NCBI RefSeq assembly: GCF_963966145.1
Contig: NC_091050.1
Coordinates: 24,552,001-24,616,000 of the forward strand
From: Tenebrio molitor
Taxonomy: Eukaryota; Arthropoda; Insecta; Coleoptera; Tenebrionidae
Direction of reading: 5' to 3'
Length of the DNA stretch: 64,000 nucleotides
In this document: piece by piece, positions 9,836 to 20,646 of the stretch
Position numbering within the stretch: the first letter of the stretch is position 1
How the letters are laid out: each line of letters starts with the position of its first letter
The notes under the pieces: generated by a model
Told to the model about the DNA's origin: nothing
The model's input: only the letters and a program-made list of their open reading frames with translations
The model's database searches: none
Made by a program: the position numbers and the translations under genes

Positions 9836-10114
9836 AGTCTTACAGTTGGACACACTGTTTCATTTCCGTCACTAAAGTGCCTGACATGTGGACCTATCAA
9901 AATGAACCTAACATGTTGTTGAATTTCGCGCGATGTCTGAGTAGATATTCTTCTATTGCAAACTAGTAAACTGACAACAATGCACTAGACATTGACGCTA
10001 TTTGTAACCTTAAACTTAGAAAAGCATATCCTAATTCAACAGACAGCTTTACTACTAAATTAAACGCAAATTTTTTTATGGCTTCCCATTATGCCGAAAC
10101 AACGTGAAGGCATT
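9836..10114 (-). mobile_element. Member A of a three-copy TIR family (partial)
   Basis: Read on the minus strand it matches the 13228-14301 element: the terminus CTTCACGTTGTTTCGGCATA, the block GCTGTCTGTTGAATTAGG, the block TAGTGCATTGTTGTCAGTTT, then a jump to GTTCATTTTGATAGGTCC. The middle is deleted relative to that copy and the distal TIR is missing. A block near 9925-9945 (GAATTTCGCGCGATGTCT) is shared with the 37.6-kb member instead, so the three copies carry different deletions of one parent. Confidence 0.75.
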
Positions 10115-10332
10115 TTACTGCTCGTAGGAGAAAAGTATTGATAAATTAGGTACATGCAAACAAGCTGTCAGATAGTCCAAGCAAATTAATTTTGAGTTTT
10201 GTTACACAACATTATTGTGTTCCTTCTGAGGCATATTGAATATTTGTTTTCCATTGTTATACTTATTGTTGGTGTAGGCGTTTCGTTAGAGCCACAGCAG
10301 CCCTCCAGCACCGACACCAGCCCTCACTGCAT

Positions 10333-10772
10333 TATACAGGGTTATTCACGTAAGTTGACGAGCCTGACCAGGTAAAAATGCAACCCAAAAGACAATTCAC
10401 AAAGCAGTCTCGATCCCTATTACATTATCCGGCATTATCATAATGCACATAAAACATAGACAGCTTTTAACGTCAGCCTAATGAATGTCAAGTTCTGACA
10501 GAAAAATACCTCTCAACAAAGTATGATTTAATAACAGTAATAAGCAATTAGTCACAAAATATCACAGATATCGGTTCTGTCATCGTTCGAAAACCTGTTC
10601 AAATACTAAATATGAACGAAAAATGCAATGACAGCTGTACCTTTCAAATTAATAGAATACCTACTTGGATTCCTGACTTAATACCATAACACAATGAATG
10701 CTTTGTAAATTGTCTTTTGGGTTGCATTTTTACCTGGTCAAGCTCGTCATCTTACGTGAATAACCCTGTATA
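10333..10772. mobile_element. MITE, about 70-bp TIRs, TATA at both ends
   Basis: CAGGGTTATTCACGTAAG followed by GACGAGC-TGACCAGGTAAA is inverted at the right end, and the arms agree at over 90% over about 70 bp. TATA at 10333-10336 and 10769-10772 flanks CAGGG...CCCTG and may be a 4-bp duplication or TA plus matching context. It shares the CAGGGTTATTC terminus with the element at 15958-16288. Confidence 0.9.
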
Positions 10773-13227
10773 ATAAAAAGCAGAGAAAATAATATTAAAA
10801 TTCAATGTTTACAGTGCGTAGCTTCGATGTGTTTTATTGAGGATATGATCGGTCCTAGTTGGACTGGAAGTTATTTTTAGCATAAACTCTACAATAAGAA
10901 ATCACATTTAAAACGGTGTATAATCGGCGTACGCTGTGAAAATTTAAGGGTTAGGGGTCTGTTTATGACCCACCAACAGAATAAGGCCAACAGATCCTAG
11001 AAGGTTCGGGTGAGAAATAAAAATAATATTCAACAGTAGGATGGCAATATAACATGCCGCAATTTCCGCTTTTTCGGTTTTTTGATATATCAAAGATTAC
11101 GTTACTTTAATCTCCGTCGTAAAAATGGAACGAACGAAATTGTAATTTTTTATGGGTGAAACCTCCCCTTAACTCTGTAAAGTTATACAATAAAATAAAG
11201 TTTATGAAATAAAATCCTTTTGTTGTAAGTTTTGAGTCTTTACTTTCGCTTTTATGACTCATTTTGTATCGATTTCAGTAAATTCTGAAATAATTTCGCT
11301 GGGTCATTAAGGAAGTAGATGACGCGCTTGTACACAAATCATCTGTGTAGATATAATCTTGCACAAAGCAATAAAAATATACATTTTCAGCTGAGTCTAT
11401 CTGATTGGAGAACAATGCAGTTCGGATTCCGATGTTCAGAGTGGCTTCAGTAGAAGCCACAAAAAGTATGACCATCATTATCTTAAATTGACTCGATATT
11501 TTTATGGCTGTTTGTTAACGAGATGTTTGATAATTTTAATTAAATCGCTAAACGATCACCGGCAGAATCTGTAATTTCACGTTGGTCGTTCATCTCGTGA
11601 GATCATCCCTAAAAACGTTTTTATTTGTCTTCAATTTGCATTGTCGTGTTTACTGCACCTGGCGGTGTGACGACATTCTGTTTTTTTGTTTTACGACAGA
11701 CCTTTGTTGCTTACAAAAAATGTGTTGCTGCATCAACTCGTCAAGTTGGAGATTTTTCCAATGTGGCTATATTATCTTTTTGAGGTCAATGAAAAGGTTT
11801 ATTCCTTTAGAATGCATTCGTACATTGTGCGCACGTGTCTGACATGTGGACTGAAATGTGCTTAGAAATTCTCTCATGCTCATCTGTCTCATGGTCTTTA
11901 TTTTGGAACTCAAGTTTTTTGAATGCAACATTATAAATAGATTAGGGTCTTTTGTTGTTTGATAGAGACATTTGAGTTACTTCGCCGCTCCATTCGACCT
12001 TCATGAAAAATGGAAACTGTTTTGAAATGTGTTTCAGGAGGTGATAATGGCTGAATGTGTGGTTTATAAATAAAAATCAACGCTTCTCAGGGATCCGCCT
12101 GGAAATTAAATCCGACCATTTCTATAAATATTATGCCTACTGTGTTGTGTATACTTTTTTATTAAGTACCAATTGGCAGCAGGAAACAAAGGTGCTTTGC
12201 CAACATTAAGAAATAAATGTTGTAAGACGCAGGATTTTTATGGTCGGTGTTAATATTAGCGCTGATATTTTTACAAGACCAACAACGCAAGAACTCTGGA
12301 CTGCCTATTGCATCGCAAGATTAACCGTTGAAAGGTCATAAAAACAAAAATCAGAGAAAATGAGTAGTTTTAGGAGGTATTGGATTACACAACAGCTCTA
12401 AACCATCATTAGCTCCACGGATTAAATGCTGGTATCAGTTTAGTATTTAGCAAATTAAATTTGCAACCCCTTAATGTATTGCTCGTTCCTTTGAAGCACA
12501 CATCTAAAACATCCATCTGGCACGCATTCTAGCTTGGAGCCATGCAAGGGACCGGTTTGTTTACCAAACTTTCGTAATTTCTGTCATAAGCTTTCAATTA
12601 GACGTGGTTAAGTATCGGGTAGCATGTATCGCATCTAGGTGAGATACGCTGTTCCTGTTGAGGAAACTACAAACTTCCTGTCTTGAAAAGATAAAGGAGA
12701 CGCGGAACAGTTTGGTCATGGCCTCGTCAGTCGACCCTCCCTCCTGGGAGGCGACTTTCTCATGGGAGCACAGGTCCGCTCAGGTGCGGAACTAGCGCAA
12801 GCGTCGCATCGACACTTTATGCGTCGCGACGCATATATTTTGCATGACTTTACTTTTTGTGTTTTATGGGATACTTGCATTTGCATGTGACTTATTTTGT
12901 CCGCGTCTAAATATTATTGTATTTTTTAAACAACACGAAGAAGATGCCGGGATAAAGCTCGTGCTCTTACGAAGTCGCTAGAGGGTTGCATGAATAAGAT
13001 TTGCTGTGTTGGAAGGAGACAGATTTAAATGAGTTTAAAGGTTTATGTGTACGGTCGTAATAATCACAGAATCAAATCAGAATTTACTGAGTAAAACGGA
13101 AACCCCGTTGTTTATATTTAATAAAAATTTAAAAGCGGATGATTTCTAAAAGAGTGAGTCATTCTTCATCCAAGGAAATGTACAGTTTGTTTACATAAAT
13201 TCAGTATTTTAAACGAACTGCTATATG
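10773..13227. other. Stretch without recognisable gene
   Basis: Mixed intergenic DNA. Short frames at 11275-11478 (-) and 11582-11842 (+) have no recognisable domain. The area 12640-12840 is GC-richer and contains a 16-bp palindrome. Confidence 0.4.
12819..12834. repeat. 16-bp perfect palindrome ATGCGTCGCGACGCAT
   Basis: A perfect dyad centred on TCGCGA within CpG-rich surroundings that also carry GCGTCGCATCGACAC just upstream. Its function is unknown; it could be a homodimer binding site or chance. Confidence 0.6.
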
Positions 13228-14301
13228 CCATTCACGATGTTTTGGCATAAGGGGAGGCCATGAAAAAAGTGCATTTAAGTTGGCAGTAAAGCTGTCTGTT
13301 GAATTAGGTTATGTTTTTCTAAATTTGAGGTTATAAACTGCGTCATTGTCTAGTGCATTGTTGTCAGTTTTACTAGTTTGCAATATAACAATACTTACAC
13401 ATTTTTAATCCAATTTAACAAAACAGGAAACTGACTTGAACAGACTACAGAATAATACGGACCGGGACCGAAAGACGAAGTGGCTCCTGTTAATTTATGT
13501 ACCACTTAGATAACCCACCTATACAGTGTCTTAACCAACCAGTTAGTAACTTCTCAATGAATTTTTCATTTTAGCCAAAACATTCCTAGAACTAGATTGT
13601 ATAAAATCTTGTACCTACTTATTAAGCCTTACTTTATTCGAATCTTTCTGCAAAATATTTACACACCCATCGTCTATGACAAAAAAGAACAAAACTATTC
13701 AACTTCGATAATTTCATTAGAAAATTCTGAATCATCATTACCTGCATCAAAATCCCAATCAAATTCCGAGTCAGATTCTCCTAATGAAATTATTAAAGGA
13801 AGAACGTTTTCAAATGAAAGATTTCACATTAATTTTGCCCAATCTTCCGAAATAAGTTCTTCACAATATCTACAAAAATATTGGAAAATTTCAGGAGTAC
13901 ATTTCAAAATATTCAAGCCATAAATTCACAACTATCGCAAAGTTATAATAGGTCTTACAAAACCCCTGTGCCATTTCAATTGGGTCGTTGTTTCTTCCTT
14001 CACTATCCGTGCTACATATTTATCTTGTACTCACCTACGATTCAATTTATACACAAAAAGAACTTGACTTCATTGTAACTTACTGAAAATACATATGTTC
14101 TGCAGTCTAATACAAACACCATCAATACGTTTTAAAGTCTCTTGATTATGATTACGGTAAATTCGGCAACATGTTACGTTCATTTTGATAGGTCCGCATG
14201 TCAGGCACTTTAGTGACAGCAGAGATGACAGAAATCAAACATGTATCCAACGTTAAAAAATAAAATCATAGCCTCCCCTTATGCCAAAACATCGTGAATG
14301 G
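13228..14301 (+). mobile_element. Member B of the three-copy TIR family (most complete, 1074 bp)
   Basis: The termini are inverted copies with 31 identical bases starting CCATTCACGATGTTTTGGCA, then one mismatch and further matching. The flanks TATATG (left) and TATATA (right) may be a degraded target duplication. Internally it has two overlapping weak frames (13597-13923 and 13881-14078 on the +); the first is rich in Ser, Asn and Glu and matches no transposase domain I know. This is most likely a non-autonomous derivative. The superfamily is not assigned. Confidence 0.85.
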
Positions 14302-15957
14302 TATATAGTTCAGTAATTTATTTATGAAACATATGTACACTGCTTTTTTTACGAGTGGGAAGTTTACACACACAATGGCAGTGTTGTAACCCCACGAGTA
14401 AAAATGTTTTGTACACAAGTTGCATATATAATTTTTTGCAACCATTGCCTCTGGAATATAAATTTATTACAAAGAATTAATTAATCAATAAAATTTCAAA
14501 ATATGAATCAGGTAATTTTCTACACTATTGCGTAACTTAGGTAATCCGCTAAGAGTAAAAGACTGTTGAAATGTGTAAATTTATTATAAGAAAGTAAGTG
14601 AAAATGATGGTTGAACCACTGCCTAATATTTTCCTAGAAATTTATTTTCTATTTTAATTAAGCAAAATTTGAGTAAGTACACGTGTGTGAGACGAAGTTA
14701 CTTAAACCGTAAAATAAAGTACATATGTACTTTATTTCATAAGTGAGAAAAAGTCTACTTCAGTCACAATAGTAGATTATGCACCGAGGGAGTGAAGTGC
14801 ATGTTTTTTACCCGAGGTGCGGTTTGTAGCCTGAAGGTTCTCCAAAGCACTGAGGTTAAAAATCATCTACTCACGAGATTTTTTAAAAGGAATATTTAGG
14901 TTAAGTCCTTGATTTGTTGAAATATGTCAAATTCCAGGAAACCATAAATTGAATCAGTTTATTTTTTAAATTTATATTGAATAAACGTTTTATAGAATGA
15001 TTATTTTGTACTTTTCAAATTTCTCACAGTAATTTAGTTTGGTTAAGTTAAATTCTTATTAATATTAATTGTTACTAGTAATAATTAATTGCGTGCTAAT
15101 GTAAAACAAGTCAGTGATAAAAATCTTTGTACATGAATTTTTGTGGTTGCCAAAAATATGATTTGATTTATTATTACAGACTATTTTTGCAAAAATTGAA
15201 ACTGTTATCATTAATATTATGAACAAAGGCATAGTGCTCATTCGGTTGAAAGTACCTCCAAAGCGGCTATTTCTGATGTGTAATCTCTACACGAAAAACC
15301 AGTTTTTGCACTCGCGAGTATCTGACAAACACAAGATGTGACATGTTTTGCAAATTTTATAACATAAATTAAAAGAACATGAACATTAATTTGCAGATAG
15401 TGTTCGTTGAGTTCAGTCACATTGAGAGTTTAAGAACCGTAAACTTTTTCGCAGTCGCTAGAAAATTTGAAAATATTAAAATGGGAGAAATATGACAAAT
15501 AAAGAGCTCCCGAATAAAAAAAAAATCATGAAACCAAAGATCGGAAAATACTTTGAAAGCGGTAAGAACTTCATTTGCATTGATATTCATTATACACAAC
15601 ATAGAGTTTCAGTTTTGGTGAATAACAGTCACGAGAGAGTAACACAATTCAGAACTACCTAGCATATCTAGTTTCACTCTAAACACAAAGATAGGAGGTA
15701 ACTTGTTGTTTACATAATGCCTTGGTAGAACTTCATGCAACTAATTTTTCAGATTAACAAAATTACTTGTTTGGATTTCAAGATTTATGGTACACGGTAT
15801 TACGCATGTGAACTTTTTTCGCAAAAAATATCAATTTTAAATATGCATTTTTTGGTACCCTAATTAGGAATATAACTTGGTCATTCAAGAATGCACTTTT
15901 TTGAAAAACCTCGTTTTGTCTATTTACTCGTAGGAGGATTTTGTTAGTTTTTCGTTA
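14302..15957. other. Stretch without recognisable gene
   Basis: AT-rich DNA with a 26-bp palindrome (14712-14737) and a loose hairpin at about 14765-14875 (AGTAGAT and its inverse ATCTACT, with an ACCGAGG/CTGAGGT core). Minus-strand frames at 15238-15602 are unremarkable. Confidence 0.4.
14712..14737. repeat. 26-bp perfect palindrome
   Basis: AAATAAAGTACAT is followed directly by its exact reverse complement with no spacer. Long spacer-free palindromes are unusual because they tend to be unstable. It may be the core of a degenerate foldback element. Confidence 0.8.
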
Positions 15958-16288
15958 TACAGGGTTATTCTAAATGACTGTAGTTGAAGTAGGCGTGAAA
16001 ACTGAATGTAAAATTTATGGTTGCCGCTCCACATAAAAAAATCATCAAAATGATGTGTTAAATTGGGTGCAAAACAACTCAATATTTTTAAAATTGATTG
16101 TAAAACAACTCAATATTTCTGGATTCAATCGTTAATTTAACAAAAATAAATAAAATCCTCATCACCACACTTTTCACCTAACAAATGATAGTGACAGCGA
16201 CACAACTGACAGTTCACATGAAGGCGGCAAAAACGTAATAACATGGGCATGGCCTACTTCGACTACAATCATTTAGAATAACCCTGTA
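15958..16288. mobile_element. MITE, about 40-bp TIRs, TA ends
   Basis: TACAGGGTTATTCTAAATGA is followed by TGTAGTTGAAGTAGGC on the left. The right end is the inverse with two substitutions in 38 positions. Length is 331 bp and there is no coding content. Its first 11 terminal bases match the 10333-10772 element. Confidence 0.9.
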
Positions 16289-17305
16289 CATTGTTATACA
16301 TAACGAAGAATAACAATTCTTATTTAATTTTTATAATAAAATATCTCTTAACAATAGACATTTTTTCTTGGAGAATTTCTTAATTTATGATGAAGAGATT
16401 TTTCTGATGTTGTTAAATTTCAAGGATATCATTTGTTGATGATTGTTTTTGTTAGTTTAATGTATTCTGTAACAGCCATACTTGTTGCTTTTTTCAACAC
16501 AGTGAATATTATACAAAGTGATAAAAAAGAAACAAATCAGAGCAGGCCTTGCAAATTGTCGGTCATGTCGTAGCGGAATTCTATGCAAATAAGCGTTCAA
16601 TGCATGGGCGTAAAATTTTAAAAGCAACATTTTACATTCGTAAGAATGGGTAATGTACCAGCTTATTGCCAAACACGACGCCACTGGTAAGCAGATTTAT
16701 CGCGGTAATGTCAAAGAAACGTCAACGATGTGCTGTTGTTAACCTTGAGAACAACTTTTCTATTTCGGCACGTTTACTGTAATTGTTAAGGAACAATTAT
16801 CCCAGAATAAATGGTAAAATAGAAGAGACATCCTTTTTATTAGAAAGTTACTTTCGAAACGGGGTGAATAGGCAACCAGTAAAACGACTGTGCATAGCAA
16901 GTTAAACTTTGGTACGATTCAAAGTAGACAAACGTTTCGATAAAACAAAAGATGAGATAGCACTCTTGATTTGTTTTCTTGTTGATCACTTTGTATTGCT
17001 CTCATAGCCTTGAATTAATAATAGACATGCTAGTTCTAAATTTGATGAAACAATTTGTTTCTGTTTTACCGCCCCTTAGCTATATGAGAAAATGTTTGTC
17101 TTCAGACTTTTTTAATATTACACGTCTATATAGTCTATCCATTTTCACATGTTTGATCAAGGTACTCGTATAAACTTTTATGTAACATGTCATCTTCATG
17201 TATATATTATACGCAATTTTCAACTTGACCTAATTTGTTCTACTTGTAGTTGCTGCATTATGAATTTTTTGTAGGTGAATTTTTGTAAATCTAAAATATG
17301 ACGTG

Positions 17306-17481
17306 TACAGTGGCGAGCACGGAATTTCGCACACATTGGACATTTCACTGACATAATTTTATTAAAATGAGATACTGGCGGCATATGTCATGATTGATTA
17401 TAATGACAACAAAGCTTAGAGTAGATAGTTTTTTTTAATGACATACAAAAGGGTGTGCGAAATTCCGTGCTCCCAACTGTA
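17306..17481. mobile_element. Short MITE, about 32-bp TIRs, 176 bp
   Basis: TACAGTGGCGAGCACGGAAT is followed by TTCGCACAC on the left; the right end is the inverse of TACAGTTGGGAGCACGGAAT. TA ends point to a Tc1/mariner-type mobiliser. The interior contains TGGACATTTCACTGACATAA, echoing the interior of the 6857-7106 element. Confidence 0.9.
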
Positions 17482-17885
17482 CATAATGCAATCACTTTTG
17501 TAATATTTTGATGCTTAAAATTTTATGATTGAAGACACATTTTTTTTATACCCTGTTAAAGATGTCTTTCTCATACACAGGCTGTTTTTTTAAATAGGTA
17601 CATAGGTATACGTCAAAAAACGCTGATAATAATCAGTGACGGCGGGTAGAAATGATTAATAACACTTTTTCATAATAAATGTCTTCGTTTTCAAAACAAA
17701 AATAACTATTTTTTTTTATATTTTCAGTACGCTTCTGAATTAAATATTATTAATAATGTAGTCCTAGCTGCTGAGCAAGAAAGATGAATGTATCAGTATC
17801 AGTAGCGCGAATGGGAGTGGAATAGGCTAATTTATCGTTGTGGAACACCCCAACAATTCATATTTTTTTCACGGTGTATTTCAAA

Positions 17886-18250
17886 AAGTTTCTTCTTTAA
17901 GTTTATGTGGTTGATGTTCAACAGAAATCCTCGGACGGGTCAATTTAAATTTGTAAATGGTCATCTTTGTAAAAATTACTTTTTTCTGTTCCACCCAGTG
18001 CCGACGAAAAAAGGGGTCAAATGTTACATCCTTAAACAAAAAAATAAAAGATGTCAAGTTGGATCACAGGTTAGTCGTAATGTTCGCAGTTTGTCAGGAA
18101 GTTGCTGTAGCGCATTTTGAGTGACGATGCTGGAGTAAAAAATGTAATCTATGCTAAAAGATGACCATTGACCATTCACAAAGACAAATTGGTCTGTCCG
18201 AAAATTTTTGCTAAAAATCAACGTTATAATTTTAAGAAATCCTTTCTTTA
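17886..18250. repeat. Imperfect inverted repeat, about 75-bp arms
   Basis: Left TCGGACGGGTCAATTT then TTTGTAAATGGTCATCTTT pairs with right inverse TCGGACAGACCAATTT then TTTGTGAATGGTCA. The arms extend outward with gaps for about 40 more bases. The two short open frames on opposite strands here (17905-18120 and 18054-18266) are mirror images made by the repeat: both contain F-x-F-V-N-G. Confidence 0.6.
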
Positions 18251-20040
18251 CACGTGAGTCGCGCATGATCAGAAATAAGAAAGAATATCAAAACTAGGAA
18301 ATATATCATCAATTATTGCTTTTATTCATTTGTTATATTTTAATTACTAGTTGTTTTTTATTTTATTTTTCTGTATGGTTATACCAACCTATAATTTTAA
18401 AATAAAAAAAAACTTCTGAGATAGCCTATTATGTAACTTCTATTTAAAATGAGTGTGATGTAGCCGCTGGTGGACTGCATAAATCTTTTTAAATAAGAAT
18501 TAACAACTTTTCTTAAACGTGCTAAAATTAGTTAACGTAAGATGAGCTGAGAACAACTGATTCGACGGAAGCATTTGATCTAAAAATATTCAAACACATG
18601 GCTGTATTGAAGTTAAATTTGGTAAAATTTTTAGTTTATGATAATGTAATCTAAATAATTTTACACGAGTTATTAAAAACCGATTTAATTTTCAGTTTAA
18701 TGTATATTTTTATTTCTATTTGTAATTCTTTAATTTTTTTGTAGATTAATTGAAGTAACTTTTAATTGTTTGTATTTAATTTGCTTAATATAATTCAGTT
18801 AATGTTAAAAGTAAAATTATTTTTTAATATTTAGATATTAGATATTTGTTTCGTTTTCAAATGCTATTATTTTTTAAAATTATTAGCATGGACAGTAATT
18901 TAAAGTAATGTTTTTATTCAATCAAATCTTGGATCAGTAAATAGAGTGATGAAGATGAAAATTTTATGGTCCTCATATTTAATTCAGCAGTTCTTTTTTC
19001 ATTTAATTTCACTTTCAACATTTACCGTTTTAGCTCTCTTCACCGGTTCATATTTAGTATTAATAGCTTAATTTATAAAAATTATGGCCTCTTTCTGAGA
19101 CGCCTTCCGGAGTGTTTCTGAATGAACATTTTATTCAACAACTGCATTATTAACATGTCAGGTTGGAACGCTTTATAATAGAGTATATTAAAGCGTGTTC
19201 CACTTATGATTGTGAGAAACGGAGTAAAAGTAAAATCAGGAATATCTGTGTGCACATACTTAAACTATCAAAGATAATTTTTTCAATGATACATGTCGGA
19301 TATGCTTGCTGAGTTTTTACATAATCATTATTACGTAATTGTTGGGTATAAGTTTGTGAGTGAGCACCTGTCTGGAAGACGAAAGTAATTGTGGCGGAAC
19401 ACGTAACGCACTTTTTTGAGATCGAATGTTTTTATCGTATTCTGTAAAATGTAAAGTTATTTCACTTTCTCGTTTACAAAAAAGAAAGCAGTTTTTTTTT
19501 TAAATTAATACTGTACGGTTGACATAAAATCCAAATGAAATTTGCTCATATTTTATATACATATTGTTTTTTTTTTAAATTTAATATGTTAAATTCTTTT
19601 AATAGTAATATTTGTATTGTTTGTTATTTCACTTAATTTATGTTTAACATGTTGATCATAGGGCCTCGATTTCTTCCAACATTTCTTAATAATTCCAGCA
19701 TTCAACTGATGATTTTGTGGATAAGTATGTTTCCTTTATCGAAAATTATGCACGATTATTGTTAGATTGTTAAACATTAAAAAATAGGGGTAATTAAGTA
19801 AATAACTTGTCTGATTCAACGAAAAGATTAGATTTTGTCGTTAAAATTTTAATGTAAAATTTGAAGGTATTTGAGCAGTTACCTTTTGAAACAATTGATG
19901 ATTATTACCAAGCAACATTTTGTACACCCTTTAAAGTCTGTCAAAATTGGGCGCGCTTTATTAGAAACGTCATATTGTGAAAATTTATTGAAAATACTAC
20001 AGCGGTAGAAATTTCAATATTGTTGAAAAAGGAAAAAAAA
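18251..20040. other. Stretch without recognisable gene
   Basis: Very AT-rich, with homopolymer runs and no frame of note. I see no TIR pair. Confidence 0.5.
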
Positions 20041-20178
20041 TTGCCTATGGAGAGCGTCGTAAGACACAGTTCGTTTTCTCATGGAACACTATCCAAATGT
20101 AGGCTTTACAAAATGTAAGGTTAAGAGAGTCATCAATTTATTTGAAGACACAGGAAGCGTACGTGAACTAAATTACCT
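20041..20178 (+). pseudogene. Probable transposase helix-turn-helix scrap
   Basis: One frame reads YGERRKTQFVF; after a shift the next reads FLMEHYPNVGFTKCKVKRVI then NLFEDTGSVREL. The pattern ER..., a helix, then RxxxxFxxTGSV is the N-terminal binding domain seen in several Tc1/mariner-like families. It is about 45 residues with a frameshift and no DDE domain. Recognition is by motif only. Confidence 0.4.
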
Positions 20179-20624
20179 TGCTAAAATATCCCGATCTTGT
20201 TTTAGTCCTTTATGGAAGAATTAAAGCATCCAGTCCAAATGTTGTCTTTAACTTTGTAAGTGTTTGTAAGGTTAGCAAGATAAACGTCAAATATGTCATC
20301 TGCGCTTCTGCGAAAAGGGATGACCAAAATTCTGCAAAATTGCGCGTTTGTTTCATACCCCGTCTACGTTTTTGCATTTGCAGCCACGTTTAACACAGTT
20401 TTTTGCTTTTATCTTGCAAACCAGACGTCTTTCAAGGACGAGTTTTTCCCTACAGCATTTTTTATTGACGATCAATTTTTTATGTAAATCTTAATTGATT
20501 CAACATTTTAAAAAGGCATGTAAAAATTACGTTTTTAAGACTTGGGTGATTACATTAATGGGATTTTATTCTTCACCGTCTAAAATATCCGCTGGAAAAT
20601 AACTGAGTTATTAGGCTCGAAAGT

Positions 20625-20646
20625 TTTAGCTGAGACACCCTGTATA
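20625..20646. mobile_element. Solo MITE-type terminus
   Basis: AGCTGAGACACCCTGTATA has the ACACCCTGTA end shared by many TIR elements of this window (TACAGGGTGT read inward). I looked upstream for the inverse partner and did not find it, so this may be a truncated element, possibly connected with the transposase scrap about 450 bp upstream. Confidence 0.35.

Noticed and set aside
13597..13923. 108-codon Ser/Asn-rich frame as a gene
   Set aside because: It lies inside a TIR element, is low complexity and is absent from the other two members. No transposase motif is visible.
14340..14400. ACGAGTGGG and CCCACGAGT as a hairpin
   Set aside because: The two are not reverse complements of each other.
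17905..18266. Two opposite-strand open frames with similar FVNG motifs, possible duplicated gene
   Set aside because: The similarity is created by an inverted repeat read from both strands.
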